Made by a program: the position numbers and the translations under genes. Below, piece after piece: positions 16,409-25,763 of a stretch of DNA of 64,000 nt. Positions within the stretch are counted from its first letter, which is position 1. Each line of letters starts with the position of its first letter. This DNA is from CAYGWX01 sp964353855 [NCBI: uncultured bacterium] (lineage in GTDB: Bacteria; Edwardsbacteria; CAYGWX01), in assembly GCA_964353855.1 (NCBI GenBank), contig CAYGWX010000007.1:10282-74281 (forward strand), in the 5' to 3' direction. Below the pieces are notes generated by a model, which made no database searches, had not been told where the DNA came from, and saw only the letters and a program-made list of their open reading frames with translations.

Positions 16409-17550
16409 TTCCTGGCCGCCTTGCGCAGCTCGTCCACCATGTTGCAGACCTCCCAGGTGAAGCCCTCCTCCTCGCGTCCGAAGTGCCCGTAGGCCGCGGT
16501 CCTCTGGAAGATCGGCCTTCGGAGGTGCAGGGTGTCGATGATCCCCTTGGGGGTCAGGTCGAAGTGCTGGCGGATGATCTTGACCAGTTTGCCGTCCGCG
16601 ACCTTTCCCGTGCCGTAGGTGTCGACCAGGATCGAGACCGGCTCCGCGATCCCGATGGCGTAGGCCAGCTGGATCTCGCAGCGGTCGGCCAGCCCAGCGC
16701 ACACGATGTTCTTGGCCACCCAGCGCGAGGCGTAGGACGCCGAGCGGTCCACCTTGGTCGGGTCCTTGCCCGAGAAGCACCCGCCGCCGTGCCGGGCGTA
16801 TCCCCCATAGGTGTCCACGATGATCTTCCGCCCGGTCACGCCCGAGTCCCCCTGGGGCCCGCCGACCACGAACCGCCCGGTCGGGTTCACGTAATACTTA
16901 GTGTGGCCGTCCAGAAGCTTCTTGGGGATGACCTCCCGGATGACCTTGGCGATCACGTCCTTCTTGATCTGGGCCTCGCTCACGTCCTCGTCGTGCTGGG
17001 CCGCCACGATCACCGTATCCACCCGCACCGGCTTGTCCCCGGCGTACTCCACGGTCACCTGCGACTTGCCGTCCGGCCGGAGGTAGGACAACGTTCCCCG
17101 CTTCCGCACCTCGGTCAGGCGCCGGGCCAGCTTGTGCGCCAGCATGATGGGCATCGGCATCAGTTCCGGCGTCTCTCGCGTGGCGTACCCGAACATCAGG
17201 CCCTGGTCCCCGGCCCCGCCGATGTCCACGCCCTGGGCGATGTCCCCGGACTGCTCTTGGATCGCAGTGACCACGGCGCAGGTCTCGTAGTCGAAGCCCT
17301 CCTTGGAGTTCACGTACCCGATCTCCTGGATCGTCTTGCGCACGATCTTGGTGATGTCCACATAACAGGAGGTCGAGATCTCCCCGGCCACCAGCACCAG
17401 GCCGGTCGTGACCAGGGTCTCGCAGGCCACCCGGCCGTTGGGGTCCTTGTCCAGAATGGCGTCCAGGATCCCGTCCGAGATCTGGTCGCAGATTTTGTCC
17501 GGGTGTCCCTCGGTCACGCTCTCCGAGGTGAACAATCGGCTTTCAGGCAT
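16405..17550 (-). CDS. metK: S-adenosylmethionine synthetase
   Basis: This enzyme makes S-adenosylmethionine from methionine and ATP in the cytoplasm. The 381-residue protein carries the N-terminal [17 protein letters not shown] motif, [13 protein letters not shown] (the GAGDQG signature), and [16 protein letters not shown] (the phosphate-binding GGGAFSGKD-type loop, here starting [10 protein letters not shown]). Length matches the family (~380-400). The ATG at 17550 is preferred over an in-frame TTG nine bases upstream, because the AAGGAG ribosome site has proper spacing only to the ATG. It is the third gene of the unit that starts at 19623, 18 bp after the nucleotidyltransferase. Confidence 0.96.
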   Translation of the reverse strand: MPESRLFTSESVTEGHPDKICDQISDGILDAILDKDPNGRVACETLVTTGLVLVAGEISTSCYVDITKIVRKTIQEIGYVNSKEGFDYETCAVVTAIQEQSGDIAQGVDIGGAGDQGLMFGYATRETPELMPMPIMLAHKLARRLTEVRKRGTLSYLRPDGKSQVTVEYAGDKPVRVDTVIVAAQHDEDVSEAQIKKDVIAKVIREVIPKKLLDGHTKYYVNPTGRFVVGGPQGDSGVTGRKIIVDTYGGYARHGGGCFSGKDPTKVDRSASYASRWVAKNIVCAGLADRCEIQLAYAIGIAEPVSILVDTYGTGKVADGKLVKIIRQHFDLTPKGIIDTLHLRRPIFQRTAAYGHFGREEEGFTWEVCNMVDELRKAARK

Positions 17551-17577
17551 CGTTTCCAACTCCTTCTTGTGGTTTGT

Positions 17578-18555
17578 TTATCCCAGATCAACCTCGGAGG
17601 AATCGCCCACGTTCAGGGTGCGGAGGCTTCCCTTCACCACGGCGTTCTCACCGATCAGGGAATTATGCAGGGCGATATCTTCCACAATCGCGTTCTCGCT
17701 GACGATGGTATCCTTCAGGATGGCCCGCTTCACGGTCGCGCCTTCGGCGATGGAGGCGTACGGCCCGATAACGGAGTGCTCGACCCTCTCCGGGTCGGCG
17801 ATGAACACCGGCGGGATGACGATCGAGTTTTTCAAGGTGTACGGGGAGGCCTTCCGCTTCAGCAATTCCCGATTCGTGTGCAACAGGGTCTCCACCTTGC
17901 CGCAGTCGAACCAGTCGTCGATCGGGAAGAGCCTCATCTTCTCACCCCTCTGGATCATGCACTCCAGGGCGTCGGTGAGCTGGAACTCCCCCTTGACCTT
18001 GACGCCCTTCGCCATGATATCATCCAGGCACTCGAAGAGCAGCCCCGGCTTGGTCAGGTAGTAGATGCCCACGATGACCAGATTGGAGGCCGGCCAGGCC
18101 GGCTTTTCCTCCAGGCGCGACACGTACCCGTTCTTGACCTCGACCACCCCGAACCGCCTGGGGTCGTCCACTTCCTTGACCCCCAACAGGCTCTCCTTGG
18201 CCGAGAGGATGTCCTTGAAGGGCGCCCGGAAGACGGTATCTCCCAGGATGATCAGGACCGGCTCCTGGGGATCCACATGGGGCCTCGCCAGGGAGACCGC
18301 ATGGCCCAATCCCTTCCGTTCGTGCTGCTGCACGTAACGGGCCTTAAAGGAGTAGTGCTTGCTCACGTACTCCTGGATTTTCTCACCCAGGTGCCCAACA
18401 ACCAGGATGACCTCCTCGGGCTTGAGCCCCGCGATCTCGTCCAGGATGTGTCCCAGGATGGGCTTTCCCGCCACGTGCAGGAGCACCTTGGGGGCCGTAT
18501 GGGTATGGGGCCTGAGCCTCGTTCCCTCTCCAGCCACCGGAACAACGACCTTCAT
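17578..18555 (-). CDS. Sugar-1-phosphate nucleotidyltransferase with hexapeptide tail
   Basis: This enzyme activates a sugar 1-phosphate with an NTP. Residues 1-~230 are the nucleotidyltransferase fold: VVPVAGEGTRLRPHTHTAPKV is the GxGTRLxPxTxxxPK nucleotide-binding loop, with VLIILGDTVF for the metal-binding aspartate and WFDCGKVETLLHTN near residue 215. Residues ~245-325 form left-handed beta-helix hexapeptide repeats (IGPYASIAEGATV, IVSENAIVEDIAL). This layout fits glucose-1-phosphate thymidylyl/uridylyl or mannose-1-phosphate guanylyltransferase-like proteins; the exact substrate is not decidable. It sits 8 bp after the isomerase gene, which suggests a shared sugar-nucleotide pathway. Confidence 0.8.
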   Translation of the reverse strand: MKVVVPVAGEGTRLRPHTHTAPKVLLHVAGKPILGHILDEIAGLKPEEVILVVGHLGEKIQEYVSKHYSFKARYVQQHERKGLGHAVSLARPHVDPQEPVLIILGDTVFRAPFKDILSAKESLLGVKEVDDPRRFGVVEVKNGYVSRLEEKPAWPASNLVIVGIYYLTKPGLLFECLDDIMAKGVKVKGEFQLTDALECMIQRGEKMRLFPIDDWFDCGKVETLLHTNRELLKRKASPYTLKNSIVIPPVFIADPERVEHSVIGPYASIAEGATVKRAILKDTIVSENAIVEDIALHNSLIGENAVVKGSLRTLNVGDSSEVDLG

Positions 18556-18564
18556 TTCAGATGC

Positions 18565-19623
18565 CTACCTTCTCTCCGCCAGCTTTGCTTTCAGGAAGTC
18601 TATCTTCTTGACCGGCATCGGGTCCACCCGGTTGAGCATCGCCAGATAATAGCTGGTCCAGTCGCCGAGATGGATCAAGGAAAAGATCCTCGCCAGGAGC
18701 GACGCCCCCTCGCTCCAGACCTCCTCGAAGCCCTCGGCCTGAGGAGCGATCAGGCCTTTGGTGATCTCCATCCGGTACTGCACCCTGGGATGGTCTCCCT
18801 TGTCCCTGAGCATCAGGACAAAGGCTTTTCTCATGATGGGCTTCAGGGCCTCCCAGCCCACGATCTCGTTGTGGTTCATCTCCGGCAGGAGGTGGGAATA
18901 GGCCAGGGTCTTGGCGTTCTCGTTCAGCTGGTTCCGCCACCTCAGGGTCACGGCGTCAAACCTTTCGGATGCGGAGTAAAAAATAGCGAGCTTCCCGTGA
19001 AGGGCCCCGGCGATCCGCTTCGCATGGTTCCCGGATTGGGGGCTTTCCAGGGAGTACCGATTCCGGAGACGCGACAGGAGGATCAGGGTTTCCTTCAGTT
19101 CGCCCTGGCGTTCCCTGGCGATGCCGTTTTTCATCAACAGGAGGAGCATCGGGAAAAACGAGTACCCCAAAGCCGCCCTGGGGGGATGAGGCAGCCCGGA
19201 GGGGATAACCACCCAGGCGTCGCGGTTCCTCCTGGCCTGCTGGGCCAATTTACCCCCCGTCGAGAGGACGATGACCTTCGCCCCTCTCTTCTTGGCGTCC
19301 CGATATGCCGAAAGGGTTTCCTCGGTGTTCCCGGAGTAGCTGTTGGCGATGACGAGGGTGTCCTTCCCCACGAAAGCCGGCAGCTCATAGGAGCGGTTCA
19401 CGACGATGGGAACCGCAGACTCCCCGGCAAGGTACGACCTCAGAAGGTCTCCCCCGATCGCCGATCCTCCCAGGCCCGTGACCACTATCCGGGAAGGCCT
19501 GGGGAAGCGGACGTTGGCCTTTCGTCCGATGGCGATGGCCTCCTCGCACTGTTTCGGAAAATCCTCCAGGAGCCGCCTCATCCCGGAAGGGTCGTATCTC
19601 TCAACCTGCCAGTCTTCTTTCAT
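18565..19623 (-). CDS. Bifunctional phosphoglucose/phosphomannose isomerase
   Basis: This enzyme interconverts fructose 6-phosphate with glucose 6- and mannose 6-phosphate. The 352-residue protein has two SIS (sugar isomerase) folds: IVVTGLGGSAIGGDLLRSYL (GxGGSAxxGD loop), VIANSYSGNTEETLSAYRDA (the SGNTEET phosphate-binding motif), and VIVLSTGGKLA. The C-terminal half contains LLPEMNHNEIVGWE, the conserved active-site E-x-N-H-N-E segment of this family. Length matches the ~330-350-residue PGI/PMI type. The ATG at 19623 has AAAGGG upstream; longer readings from 19692 would overlap the promoter. It heads the operon leading to the nucleotidyltransferase, metK and ahcY. Confidence 0.88.
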   Translation of the reverse strand: MKEDWQVERYDPSGMRRLLEDFPKQCEEAIAIGRKANVRFPRPSRIVVTGLGGSAIGGDLLRSYLAGESAVPIVVNRSYELPAFVGKDTLVIANSYSGNTEETLSAYRDAKKRGAKVIVLSTGGKLAQQARRNRDAWVVIPSGLPHPPRAALGYSFFPMLLLLMKNGIARERQGELKETLILLSRLRNRYSLESPQSGNHAKRIAGALHGKLAIFYSASERFDAVTLRWRNQLNENAKTLAYSHLLPEMNHNEIVGWEALKPIMRKAFVLMLRDKGDHPRVQYRMEITKGLIAPQAEGFEEVWSEGASLLARIFSLIHLGDWTSYYLAMLNRVDPMPVKKIDFLKAKLAERR

Positions 19624-19662
19624 TGCCCTTTGCGTGAGGAATGGAATCGACCAAGACTTAAT

Positions 19663-19692
19663 AGTATAGCCCAATTCCCGTCGGTGTGTCAA
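19663..19692 (-). promoter_or_regulatory. Promoter of the isomerase-metK-ahcY operon
   Basis: Minus strand TTGACA, 18-bp spacer, TATACT, 40 bases before the ATG. It is the only convincing promoter for the four genes. Confidence 0.8.
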
Positions 19693-19700
19693 GCCTCATA

Positions 19701-19735
19701 AAAGAACCAGGCGGCCCTCTAAAAGAGGGCCGCCT
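19701..19735 (-). terminator. Terminator of the subtilase gene
   Basis: A 12-bp perfect stem AGGCGGCCCTCT with an AAA loop. On the minus strand it is followed by GGTTCTTTTATG. Confidence 0.8.
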
Positions 19736-19755
19736 GAGTGAAAGGTTTGGGTTAC

Positions 19756-22700
19756 TTACCTTACGACGACAAGCTTCTTGGTCGCCGTGAAGTCTCCGGC
19801 CTGGAACCGGTAGAAGTACACACCGGCACCGACCTTGTGTCCGCCGTTCGACTTCCCGTCCCAGGAGACCTGTTTGTATCCTGCTTTCTCGGTCCCTGAG
19901 ACCAGCGTTTTCACGAGTTGGCCGGAAACGTTGTAGACCTTAAGCGAGACCGGCACATCCCGCGGCAGGGCATATTTGATCGTGGCCCCACCGACCATCG
20001 GGTTGGGGTAGCTCTGTCCCAGGGCGAACGCCGTGGGCAGGGCTACGGGTCCAAGCTCCACGCCCGAAGGCGGCAAAGGCTTGGTGTAGAAGCCCCTCAC
20101 CTTGTAAATGTAGGAGAGGCTCCCTCCCAGGAATGCCGAGATCCAGTAGTTCCAGTCTACGCTGTCCCGCTCCACGGCCCGGATGTTCCAGGTCAGGAGG
20201 TAGTGGTGGTTCGTAGTCGGAACCGTATCCAAGTTGGCCCCGACCTGCCGAATCTCGTAGAGGTGTGCCCCGATGAAAGCTGAGCCGGAAGTGAACTCCG
20301 TGACGGTGTGCAGCAGGGTTCCCCCGGTCTGGTAAATCGTTCCGCCCGGCTCCCAGGCAAAGCATCGCGGCCCTGCTGGTACGGACAAGTAAGCCGGGAT
20401 CTGCGATCCGGTGAAGGACTGCTGCATGTTCCCTGCCGTGTCCCCTTTGAAGTACCGTTTGGCATCGGTTAAGCCGAGCCCGCGGTCCGCATACCAAACG
20501 GTGTCGTTAGCTAACAATCCTTTTGACTTCAGCTCCAACCCAATCGGGTAGTTGGTCGCTAAGGTTGCGAACTGGCGCACCACGCTCCGGGTGGCCGTAT
20601 TACAAACGTAGACTCGACGGTTACGCATGGTATGGGCCCAGAGCAGGCCGGATTGAAAGTCCCAGGCTAAGTCGGTCAGGGAGTCGTTCAGCGAACCAAC
20701 CATAAAGCTACCGGGAAGGGTGTCCCCCGTGTTGGGGTTGAGCTTGAAGACCCGGTCGCGGTTACTTCCCGATTCGAAGGTGGAGGCCCAGAGATTCGTC
20801 CCGTCCCAAGCCAGTCCATAGAGATGGCTGGAGTCGGGATACAGCCTCGGCACCAGCACCTTGATCACCTCGGCGTTGTCCAAGCCCACCCTTATTGGGA
20901 AAGTGATGTCCTGGACGAAGCCGCCGGTTCCGGTGAGATGCAGGGTGAACATCACCGTCCGGGGGTTGCCTCGCGCCACCAGCTTGAATGGCGTCGCGCC
21001 GTTGTGCACGGTCGCGCCCACCGCAATGTTCCCCAGGTTGGCAATCGTGTCCCCGCGGTTTAACATCACCTGCGGATCAGCACAGCGCAGGGTCGCCACA
21101 GCCCCATTCACGGCCGTTCCGCTGCCGTTGTAGATCGTGTCCACAAATCCCACGGTCTCGCCGATGTCCACGCGCCCGTTGTTGTTGCCGTTGGACCCCG
21201 ACAAGTTGTCCACGATCGTGTTAGCCTTGAGCGTGAGGGTCTGCGTCGCGGCCCCCAGGCCGCCCGTGACCACCAGTGCAAAGGACTGTCCCTGATGGAT
21301 TCCCCGCTGGGGAACGTTCGTCCCGTTCACCCGGATCGTCCAGGTTCCGCGGGTAGGTTGTCGGATGTATACACACTCTTCCATGTTCTGCGCGTCTGCT
21401 GTCCCCCCGGTCTGTGACCACCCGCCGGAGAAGACGTTTCCGAGATAGACCGAGCCTCCTCCCGGGGCGGTTACCCGCAGGTCGAGATTGTTCACCGTGG
21501 GGTTGGTGGAGCCCGAGGCCCCGGGGTAGTCCGTGAACACCATCGTGACCTTCAACGGCTGGCCGTCCGTAGCCACGGTCACATTGTAGTCCCGGAACAC
21601 TCCCGTGGTCAAGCCTGTGGTGTCGTCCCAAACCGCTAGATTACAGGGGTCCCCAGAGAAGTACAGGGCGTCGTCAAGGCACGCCCTTCCCCAGCCGATG
21701 TTATTGTCCGGGATCGTGTAGGCCGGGAAGTCGTTTTTCGCGGAGTTAATCATCACGGCTTTTACCAATGCCGCTGAGACGTAGCTCCAGCGGTTCCCGA
21801 CCACGCTGTCCCCGGTGGGGTAGAACCCCTTGCGGAAATATTGCCGCACGAGGACACCCGTTCCGGCCAGGCACGGCGAGGACATCGAGGTTCCCGACAT
21901 CGCCGCGACCCCGTTGTTCACTCCCCCGTTCGCCGACATCAGGCCCACTCCGGGCCCGACGATCGTCGGTTTCCTGCGGTTCTGGGGGGCCGGCCCCCGG
22001 CTCGAGAACCCGGCCATGTAACCGCCGGCCATGCCGTTGTCGCAGGCCCCGGCCGTCACGATGTTTTTGGCTGTCCCCGGCGCCCCGATCGTGCTTCCGC
22101 CGGGTCCGGCGTTCCCCGCCGAGCAGAACACCAGCATGTCCTGCTTGTCGAACATGAACTGGTCCGTCTGCGCGGAGTTTGTGTTGTAGGAGTTGGTTGA
22201 TCCTCCCCAGGACTGGCTCGAGACTCTCGCCCCTCCTCCGGCGTTCCCCTTGTACGCCGTGTCGTACATTCCCGTGTACATATTGGTGGGCGGATAAATG
22301 GAGCTCGAGGAACCTCCGCAGTCAATGTGGAACATCTTTGCTTTTAATGGCATCCCATCGTTCGGATTGGTCCCACCGCGCGGCTGATCGTCTCCGCAAA
22401 TCGTTCCCGCAGTGTGTGTTCCATGCCAGCTCGCCCCTGCATTATCCCCGAACACCGACCCGGCCCCTCCCAGGATATACGCAATGACCTTGCGGTGGCT
22501 GGGGTAATGGCCCACGCCTGGAATGGGGACGCCGGCATCGTTGAAGAAGAGCTGGTTCATCTGGATCCCGGAGTCCCCGGTGCTTACGGTCTCGCCTTCA
22601 CCAGTGATCCCCTTGTCCCAGAGCCTCCTCAGCCCCGGAAAGAAGGTCTGCGTGGTCCATTGCGCAGTTTCGTTATTGTGATGGTACTCCGGCCAGGGTT

Positions 22701-23349
22701 CCAGCCAGGACACCTCCCGCAGGTTCGCGATCTCCCCCAGTCGGGAGAGGTCCATTTTCACCCGCAGGATCTTGTACATCTCCGGATCCTCGATGGTTAC
22801 CGAGGAGAACCCCATCCCCCGCAGCTTGGATACCACTAGGTTGATATCCTCACCCTGGAACAACTGCACCCACACGTCCCGGGTTCCGCTCATCCCCGCG
22901 AACCAGTAGGCCTTCTTGTACGCCGGCTGGAAGATACCCACCCGGCTTACCGCCGGGGAAGACTCCATCCGCGCCTTCGTCCCCTCGTCCATCGCCACCA
23001 AGAACGAGTTGTAGGGCAAGTAGTACAGGAACTTCGCCCCAGCTGAAGCGACCTCTTGGCGCACTGCCTCCGTGATCGGAACTTGGAAGGTCACGATGTA
23101 ATACCCCATCGTCCCCTTGGGGAAGGACTCGATCCGGAGTCCCGTTGGCAGGGCCGGCTCGCCCATCCGGGCATCGAATCTGAATCCGTTATACTCCAGC
23201 TCCCACCAGTTCTCCGGAAGCTGGGGTACCCCCTGCACCACCGGCCCGGCGATGATGTACGGGCTGGCTTCCTGGGGGTGCGACCCGAAGGCGGTCCCCC
23301 CGAGAGCCCCCAGGACCAAAAGCACAACTGCCCACGTTGCTGTCCTCAT
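19756..23349 (-). CDS. Secreted subtilisin-family (S8) protease with sorting domain
   Basis: This is an exported serine endopeptidase of about 1197 residues. Signal peptide (TATWAVVLLVLGALGGTAFG), then a propeptide-like region. The catalytic triad is visible as STGDSGI (Asp, ~259), WHGTHTAG (His, ~309) and SGTSMSSPCLAGTG (Ser), with SAGNAGPGG carrying the oxyanion-hole Asn. A jelly-roll P-domain-like segment follows (VFTDYPGASGSTNPTVNNLD). Beta-propeller-like repeats come next. The last ~85 residues are a type A sorting/FlgD-Ig domain (GQSYPNPMVGGATIKYALP, VYNVSGQLVKTLVSG, ending FTATKKLVVV). The ATG at 23349 is chosen because longer readings would overlap the -10 box. It is monocistronic, with its own promoter and terminator. 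Likely role: surface or extracellular protein degradation. Confidence 0.9.
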   Translation of the reverse strand: MRTATWAVVLLVLGALGGTAFGSHPQEASPYIIAGPVVQGVPQLPENWWELEYNGFRFDARMGEPALPTGLRIESFPKGTMGYYIVTFQVPITEAVRQEVASAGAKFLYYLPYNSFLVAMDEGTKARMESSPAVSRVGIFQPAYKKAYWFAGMSGTRDVWVQLFQGEDINLVVSKLRGMGFSSVTIEDPEMYKILRVKMDLSRLGEIANLREVSWLEPWPEYHHNNETAQWTTQTFFPGLRRLWDKGITGEGETVSTGDSGIQMNQLFFNDAGVPIPGVGHYPSHRKVIAYILGGAGSVFGDNAGASWHGTHTAGTICGDDQPRGGTNPNDGMPLKAKMFHIDCGGSSSSIYPPTNMYTGMYDTAYKGNAGGGARVSSQSWGGSTNSYNTNSAQTDQFMFDKQDMLVFCSAGNAGPGGSTIGAPGTAKNIVTAGACDNGMAGGYMAGFSSRGPAPQNRRKPTIVGPGVGLMSANGGVNNGVAAMSGTSMSSPCLAGTGVLVRQYFRKGFYPTGDSVVGNRWSYVSAALVKAVMINSAKNDFPAYTIPDNNIGWGRACLDDALYFSGDPCNLAVWDDTTGLTTGVFRDYNVTVATDGQPLKVTMVFTDYPGASGSTNPTVNNLDLRVTAPGGGSVYLGNVFSGGWSQTGGTADAQNMEECVYIRQPTRGTWTIRVNGTNVPQRGIHQGQSFALVVTGGLGAATQTLTLKANTIVDNLSGSNGNNNGRVDIGETVGFVDTIYNGSGTAVNGAVATLRCADPQVMLNRGDTIANLGNIAVGATVHNGATPFKLVARGNPRTVMFTLHLTGTGGFVQDITFPIRVGLDNAEVIKVLVPRLYPDSSHLYGLAWDGTNLWASTFESGSNRDRVFKLNPNTGDTLPGSFMVGSLNDSLTDLAWDFQSGLLWAHTMRNRRVYVCNTATRSVVRQFATLATNYPIGLELKSKGLLANDTVWYADRGLGLTDAKRYFKGDTAGNMQQSFTGSQIPAYLSVPAGPRCFAWEPGGTIYQTGGTLLHTVTEFTSGSAFIGAHLYEIRQVGANLDTVPTTNHHYLLTWNIRAVERDSVDWNYWISAFLGGSLSYIYKVRGFYTKPLPPSGVELGPVALPTAFALGQSYPNPMVGGATIKYALPRDVPVSLKVYNVSGQLVKTLVSGTEKAGYKQVSWDGKSNGGHKVGAGVYFYRFQAGDFTATKKLVVVR

Positions 23350-23459
23350 GTTTCGCTTGCTCACTCCTTTCCTAAAATCGTTGGCTAAAACATTAAGGAA
23401 GCCCGGCGAATCGAACCGCTTTTCCAACCACCTCCTTTCCCGCCTTTCTCCGAAACCAC

Positions 23460-23488
23460 ATTTTACCAAAAAAAGCCGTTTCTGTCAA
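23460..23488 (-). promoter_or_regulatory. Promoter of the subtilase gene
   Basis: Minus strand TTGACA, 17-bp spacer ending TTTTTTTGG, TAAAAT. Leader about 105 bases. Confidence 0.75.
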
Positions 23489-23504
23489 CAGGATTCCTGA
23501 TAAA

Positions 23505-23545
23505 AAAAGAGCAGAGGACGCCCCCGACAGTCTGTCGGGGGCATC
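23505..23545 (-). terminator. Terminator of the 23558 exported-protein gene
   Basis: Stem GCCCCCGACA/TGTCGGGGGC extended by partial pairing. On the minus strand it is followed after a few bases by TCTTTTTTTATC. Confidence 0.8.
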
Positions 23546-23557
23546 CCGCTCTGACAG

Positions 23558-25426
23558 TTAACGCAAGAGGAGTCCTTTCTGGGTTCGGTTTGTACCCAGG
23601 GCTTCCAGCCTGTAGAAGTAAACACCCGAGGCTACGGAACGCCCCTGGGCATCGCGTCCGTCCCAGTCAATATGATGGTTTCCCGCGGAACGTTTCTCCT
23701 CCAGCAGGGTCCGCACCAAAGCTCCCTTGAGGTCGTAGACCGCCAGCCTGACCTTCCCCTCCCTCGGCAGGCTGAAGGATAAGATGGCCGAGGACCTCCC
23801 CGGGTTTGGTCGGACCGCAGCGAAGGAAACCCTACCGGCGTTACCGACAAAATCTTCGCCGGATTCCACGCACACCACGGTCTTGTGCCCCTTCACGCGG
23901 ATCATGACATCCCGGTTGCCGTACCTTGAGGGAGCCCACACCCCGGTGAACTCCCAGGCGTTCCGGGAGATCGGAGGGGTGGAGTCCGTGCCCACGGCCG
24001 GGGGAGTGGTCGTGTCCTGGATCCAGGCTACGAAGAACGCCCCCGAGGGGATGACGATATTCTTGGACCTCTGGTCCAAGCCGATCCACCTCGCGCTGGA
24101 CGGAGTGGGCACGGTATCCGTTTTCGCCAGCAGATTCCCCGGAGACCCCCCGGGCCCGGAGGCATCGTAGATAGCCGAGATGAACCATCGGGTGCCGGGG
24201 TAGATGTACAGGAAAGTGGAGTCGATTTGCATGGGATACGCTGGGGGCCAGAATTTGTTCCCATAGCCCCCGTAATTCCCCTGCCACGAATACCCCGGTC
24301 CGATTAGGAGGTCATACCTCAGAAGGGCGGGGGAATCCACGCATCCGAACTCGGCGATCTTGTTGTCGTTCAGATTATTGCTGTCGCTGAGCAGGGTAAA
24401 AACCGAGAGTGCGTAGATTCCGGTCGCCGGGGGTACCCAGTCGCCGAATCGAACCGTATCCACCTCATTAGGAAGGGAGGGTGGAGCCGTGACCAATGTC
24501 TCCCTCACCACGGTCTGGATGGAATCCTCCACCCGTAGGTAGACATCGTAGGGCGCTGGGATTGGCACGTTGCCCTGGTTTTTGACCGTGGCCCAGAGAG
24601 GAAGGGTATCGTTCAGCATGCGGAAGAAGCCGTGGGTGCCTGTGTTCATTATATCCACCGGTCCGGTGTCAAGGGACTGGTAGTTCGTCGATGTGGGCGG
24701 CGTGAACCTAATCACCCAGAAGTTGGGGATGGGGGTGATGCGCAGGCTCCGTCTCCGTTCGAGGCCCAGGATTCCTGCGTTGTTCTCGATTCCTATCTCC
24801 GGGTCGTAGTTGGTGGGCACCGTGACCGTGTCATACACGAAGGCAATCGTGGAATCCGACTTTGAGAGGATGACCTCGAAGTTGTTGTTCCCCCGGGCCC
24901 CGTTGTTATACCAATGAGGCACGTTCAGGTAAGCCACGATCAGGGAATCCCGGTTGTTCGTCTTGAACCAAACACGCCCCCTATTGGTGCTCCCGCTGAA
25001 GTCCAGGTCGGATTCGTAGATCGCCAGGAGGTCGTTCACGTGGGCTGGATCAGGAATGGTATCGAAATTGGCCGCGTTCAACCCCGGCTGTCCGAAGTTG
25101 ATGTATCCATTCGAACCTACGCCGAATTGCGTAACTCGGTACCAGTAGTAGGGAAACTCGAACCCGATCGGAAAGGGACCACCGAAGTTGTCGTCTCCCA
25201 GCCCGGTGACCCGGGTCCAAGTCGTTGTATCCGGCCTAATGAAAGCCCCCTGGATGATGGTGTCTCTCCAGGTGTACCCGTAGCGATCCGGCCCTCCGGT
25301 GGAGTCTATTCCTGCCCATCGTCCGGGGACGTTTGGCACTCCCGGACGGGATAGGGTTACCGCATTTCCTAAGCTGGCCACGATGAGCACTGCCAGTCCC
25401 GCGCACAAAACGGTCCAAACCTTCAT
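23558..25426 (-). CDS. Exported protein with T9SS-type sorting domain
   Basis: This is a 622-residue secreted protein. Signal peptide VWTVLCAGLAVLIVASLGNA, then a beta-rich domain with an aromatic/glycine pattern (FEFPYYWYRVTQFGVGSNGY, SLIVAYLNVPHWYNNG) that recurs in uncharacterised exported proteins of FCB-type bacteria. A CARDB-like segment follows (TVKNQGNVPIPAPYDVYLRV), then another beta domain. The C-terminal ~80 residues form a FlgD-Ig/type A sorting domain (PNPGRSSAILSFSLP, VYDLKGALVRTLLEE, ending GTNRTQKGLLL). No catalytic motif was recognised. I take the ATG at 25426 because the 17 residues before it are not signal-like and the promoter would overlap a longer start. It has its own promoter and terminator. 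Confidence 0.7.
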   Translation of the reverse strand: MKVWTVLCAGLAVLIVASLGNAVTLSRPGVPNVPGRWAGIDSTGGPDRYGYTWRDTIIQGAFIRPDTTTWTRVTGLGDDNFGGPFPIGFEFPYYWYRVTQFGVGSNGYINFGQPGLNAANFDTIPDPAHVNDLLAIYESDLDFSGSTNRGRVWFKTNNRDSLIVAYLNVPHWYNNGARGNNNFEVILSKSDSTIAFVYDTVTVPTNYDPEIGIENNAGILGLERRRSLRITPIPNFWVIRFTPPTSTNYQSLDTGPVDIMNTGTHGFFRMLNDTLPLWATVKNQGNVPIPAPYDVYLRVEDSIQTVVRETLVTAPPSLPNEVDTVRFGDWVPPATGIYALSVFTLLSDSNNLNDNKIAEFGCVDSPALLRYDLLIGPGYSWQGNYGGYGNKFWPPAYPMQIDSTFLYIYPGTRWFISAIYDASGPGGSPGNLLAKTDTVPTPSSARWIGLDQRSKNIVIPSGAFFVAWIQDTTTPPAVGTDSTPPISRNAWEFTGVWAPSRYGNRDVMIRVKGHKTVVCVESGEDFVGNAGRVSFAAVRPNPGRSSAILSFSLPREGKVRLAVYDLKGALVRTLLEEKRSAGNHHIDWDGRDAQGRSVASGVYFYRLEALGTNRTQKGLLLR

Positions 25427-25475
25427 TCCGCACCTCCTGCCGATTGAGTTTGAAAGCCCTGCATCTGAACCTAAC

Positions 25476-25505
25476 AATTTACTCCAAATGACCGGGTTTT
25501 GTCAA
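25476..25505 (-). promoter_or_regulatory. Promoter of the 25426 exported-protein gene
   Basis: Minus strand TTGACA, 18-bp spacer, TAAATT. The bases right after -35 read AAACCCGG, as in the promoters at 41023 and 55252. Between here and the IS element (25506-25763) I see only the 11-bp array at 25661. Confidence 0.65.
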
Positions 25506-25660
25506 CAACATTTTTTAAAAAAACCTGTTTCCCCCTTTTTCCTCCTTACGGAAAATTCTGCCACGCCCCCCCAGTGTGAAGCTTAACTTCAATCCTGACA
25601 GAGGCTTAACGGCATATCTCTCCTGTTAGGGCCTTTCTACCATCCCCCTCCCGCTTTTCG

Positions 25661-25737
25661 CGTGAATACTGCGAGAATGCCGTGTGAACACCGCGGGAAC
25701 ACCGCCAGAAGACCGCCGGAAAGCCGCCGGAACCCTT
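25661..25737. repeat. 11-bp degenerate tandem array (7 units)
   Basis: Seven 11-mers with core GxGAAxxCCG (for example CGGGAACACCG, CCGGAAAGCCG) keep exact spacing in the divergent gap just left of the IS element. Confidence 0.75.
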
Positions 25738-25763
25738 CCCGTACCGCTGGTCTAACCTGAGGG

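Noticed and set aside
17551-17577. SAM riboswitch ahead of metK
   Set aside because: The gap is only 27 bp and no structured leader is visible; metK is inside an operon.
16483-19701. A 1072-codon open frame on the plus strand
   Set aside because: It is antisense to metK, the nucleotidyltransferase and the isomerase, rich in Gly, Pro, His, Asp and Arg as expected from high-GC shadow frames, with no domain pattern; the minus-strand genes have clear motifs.
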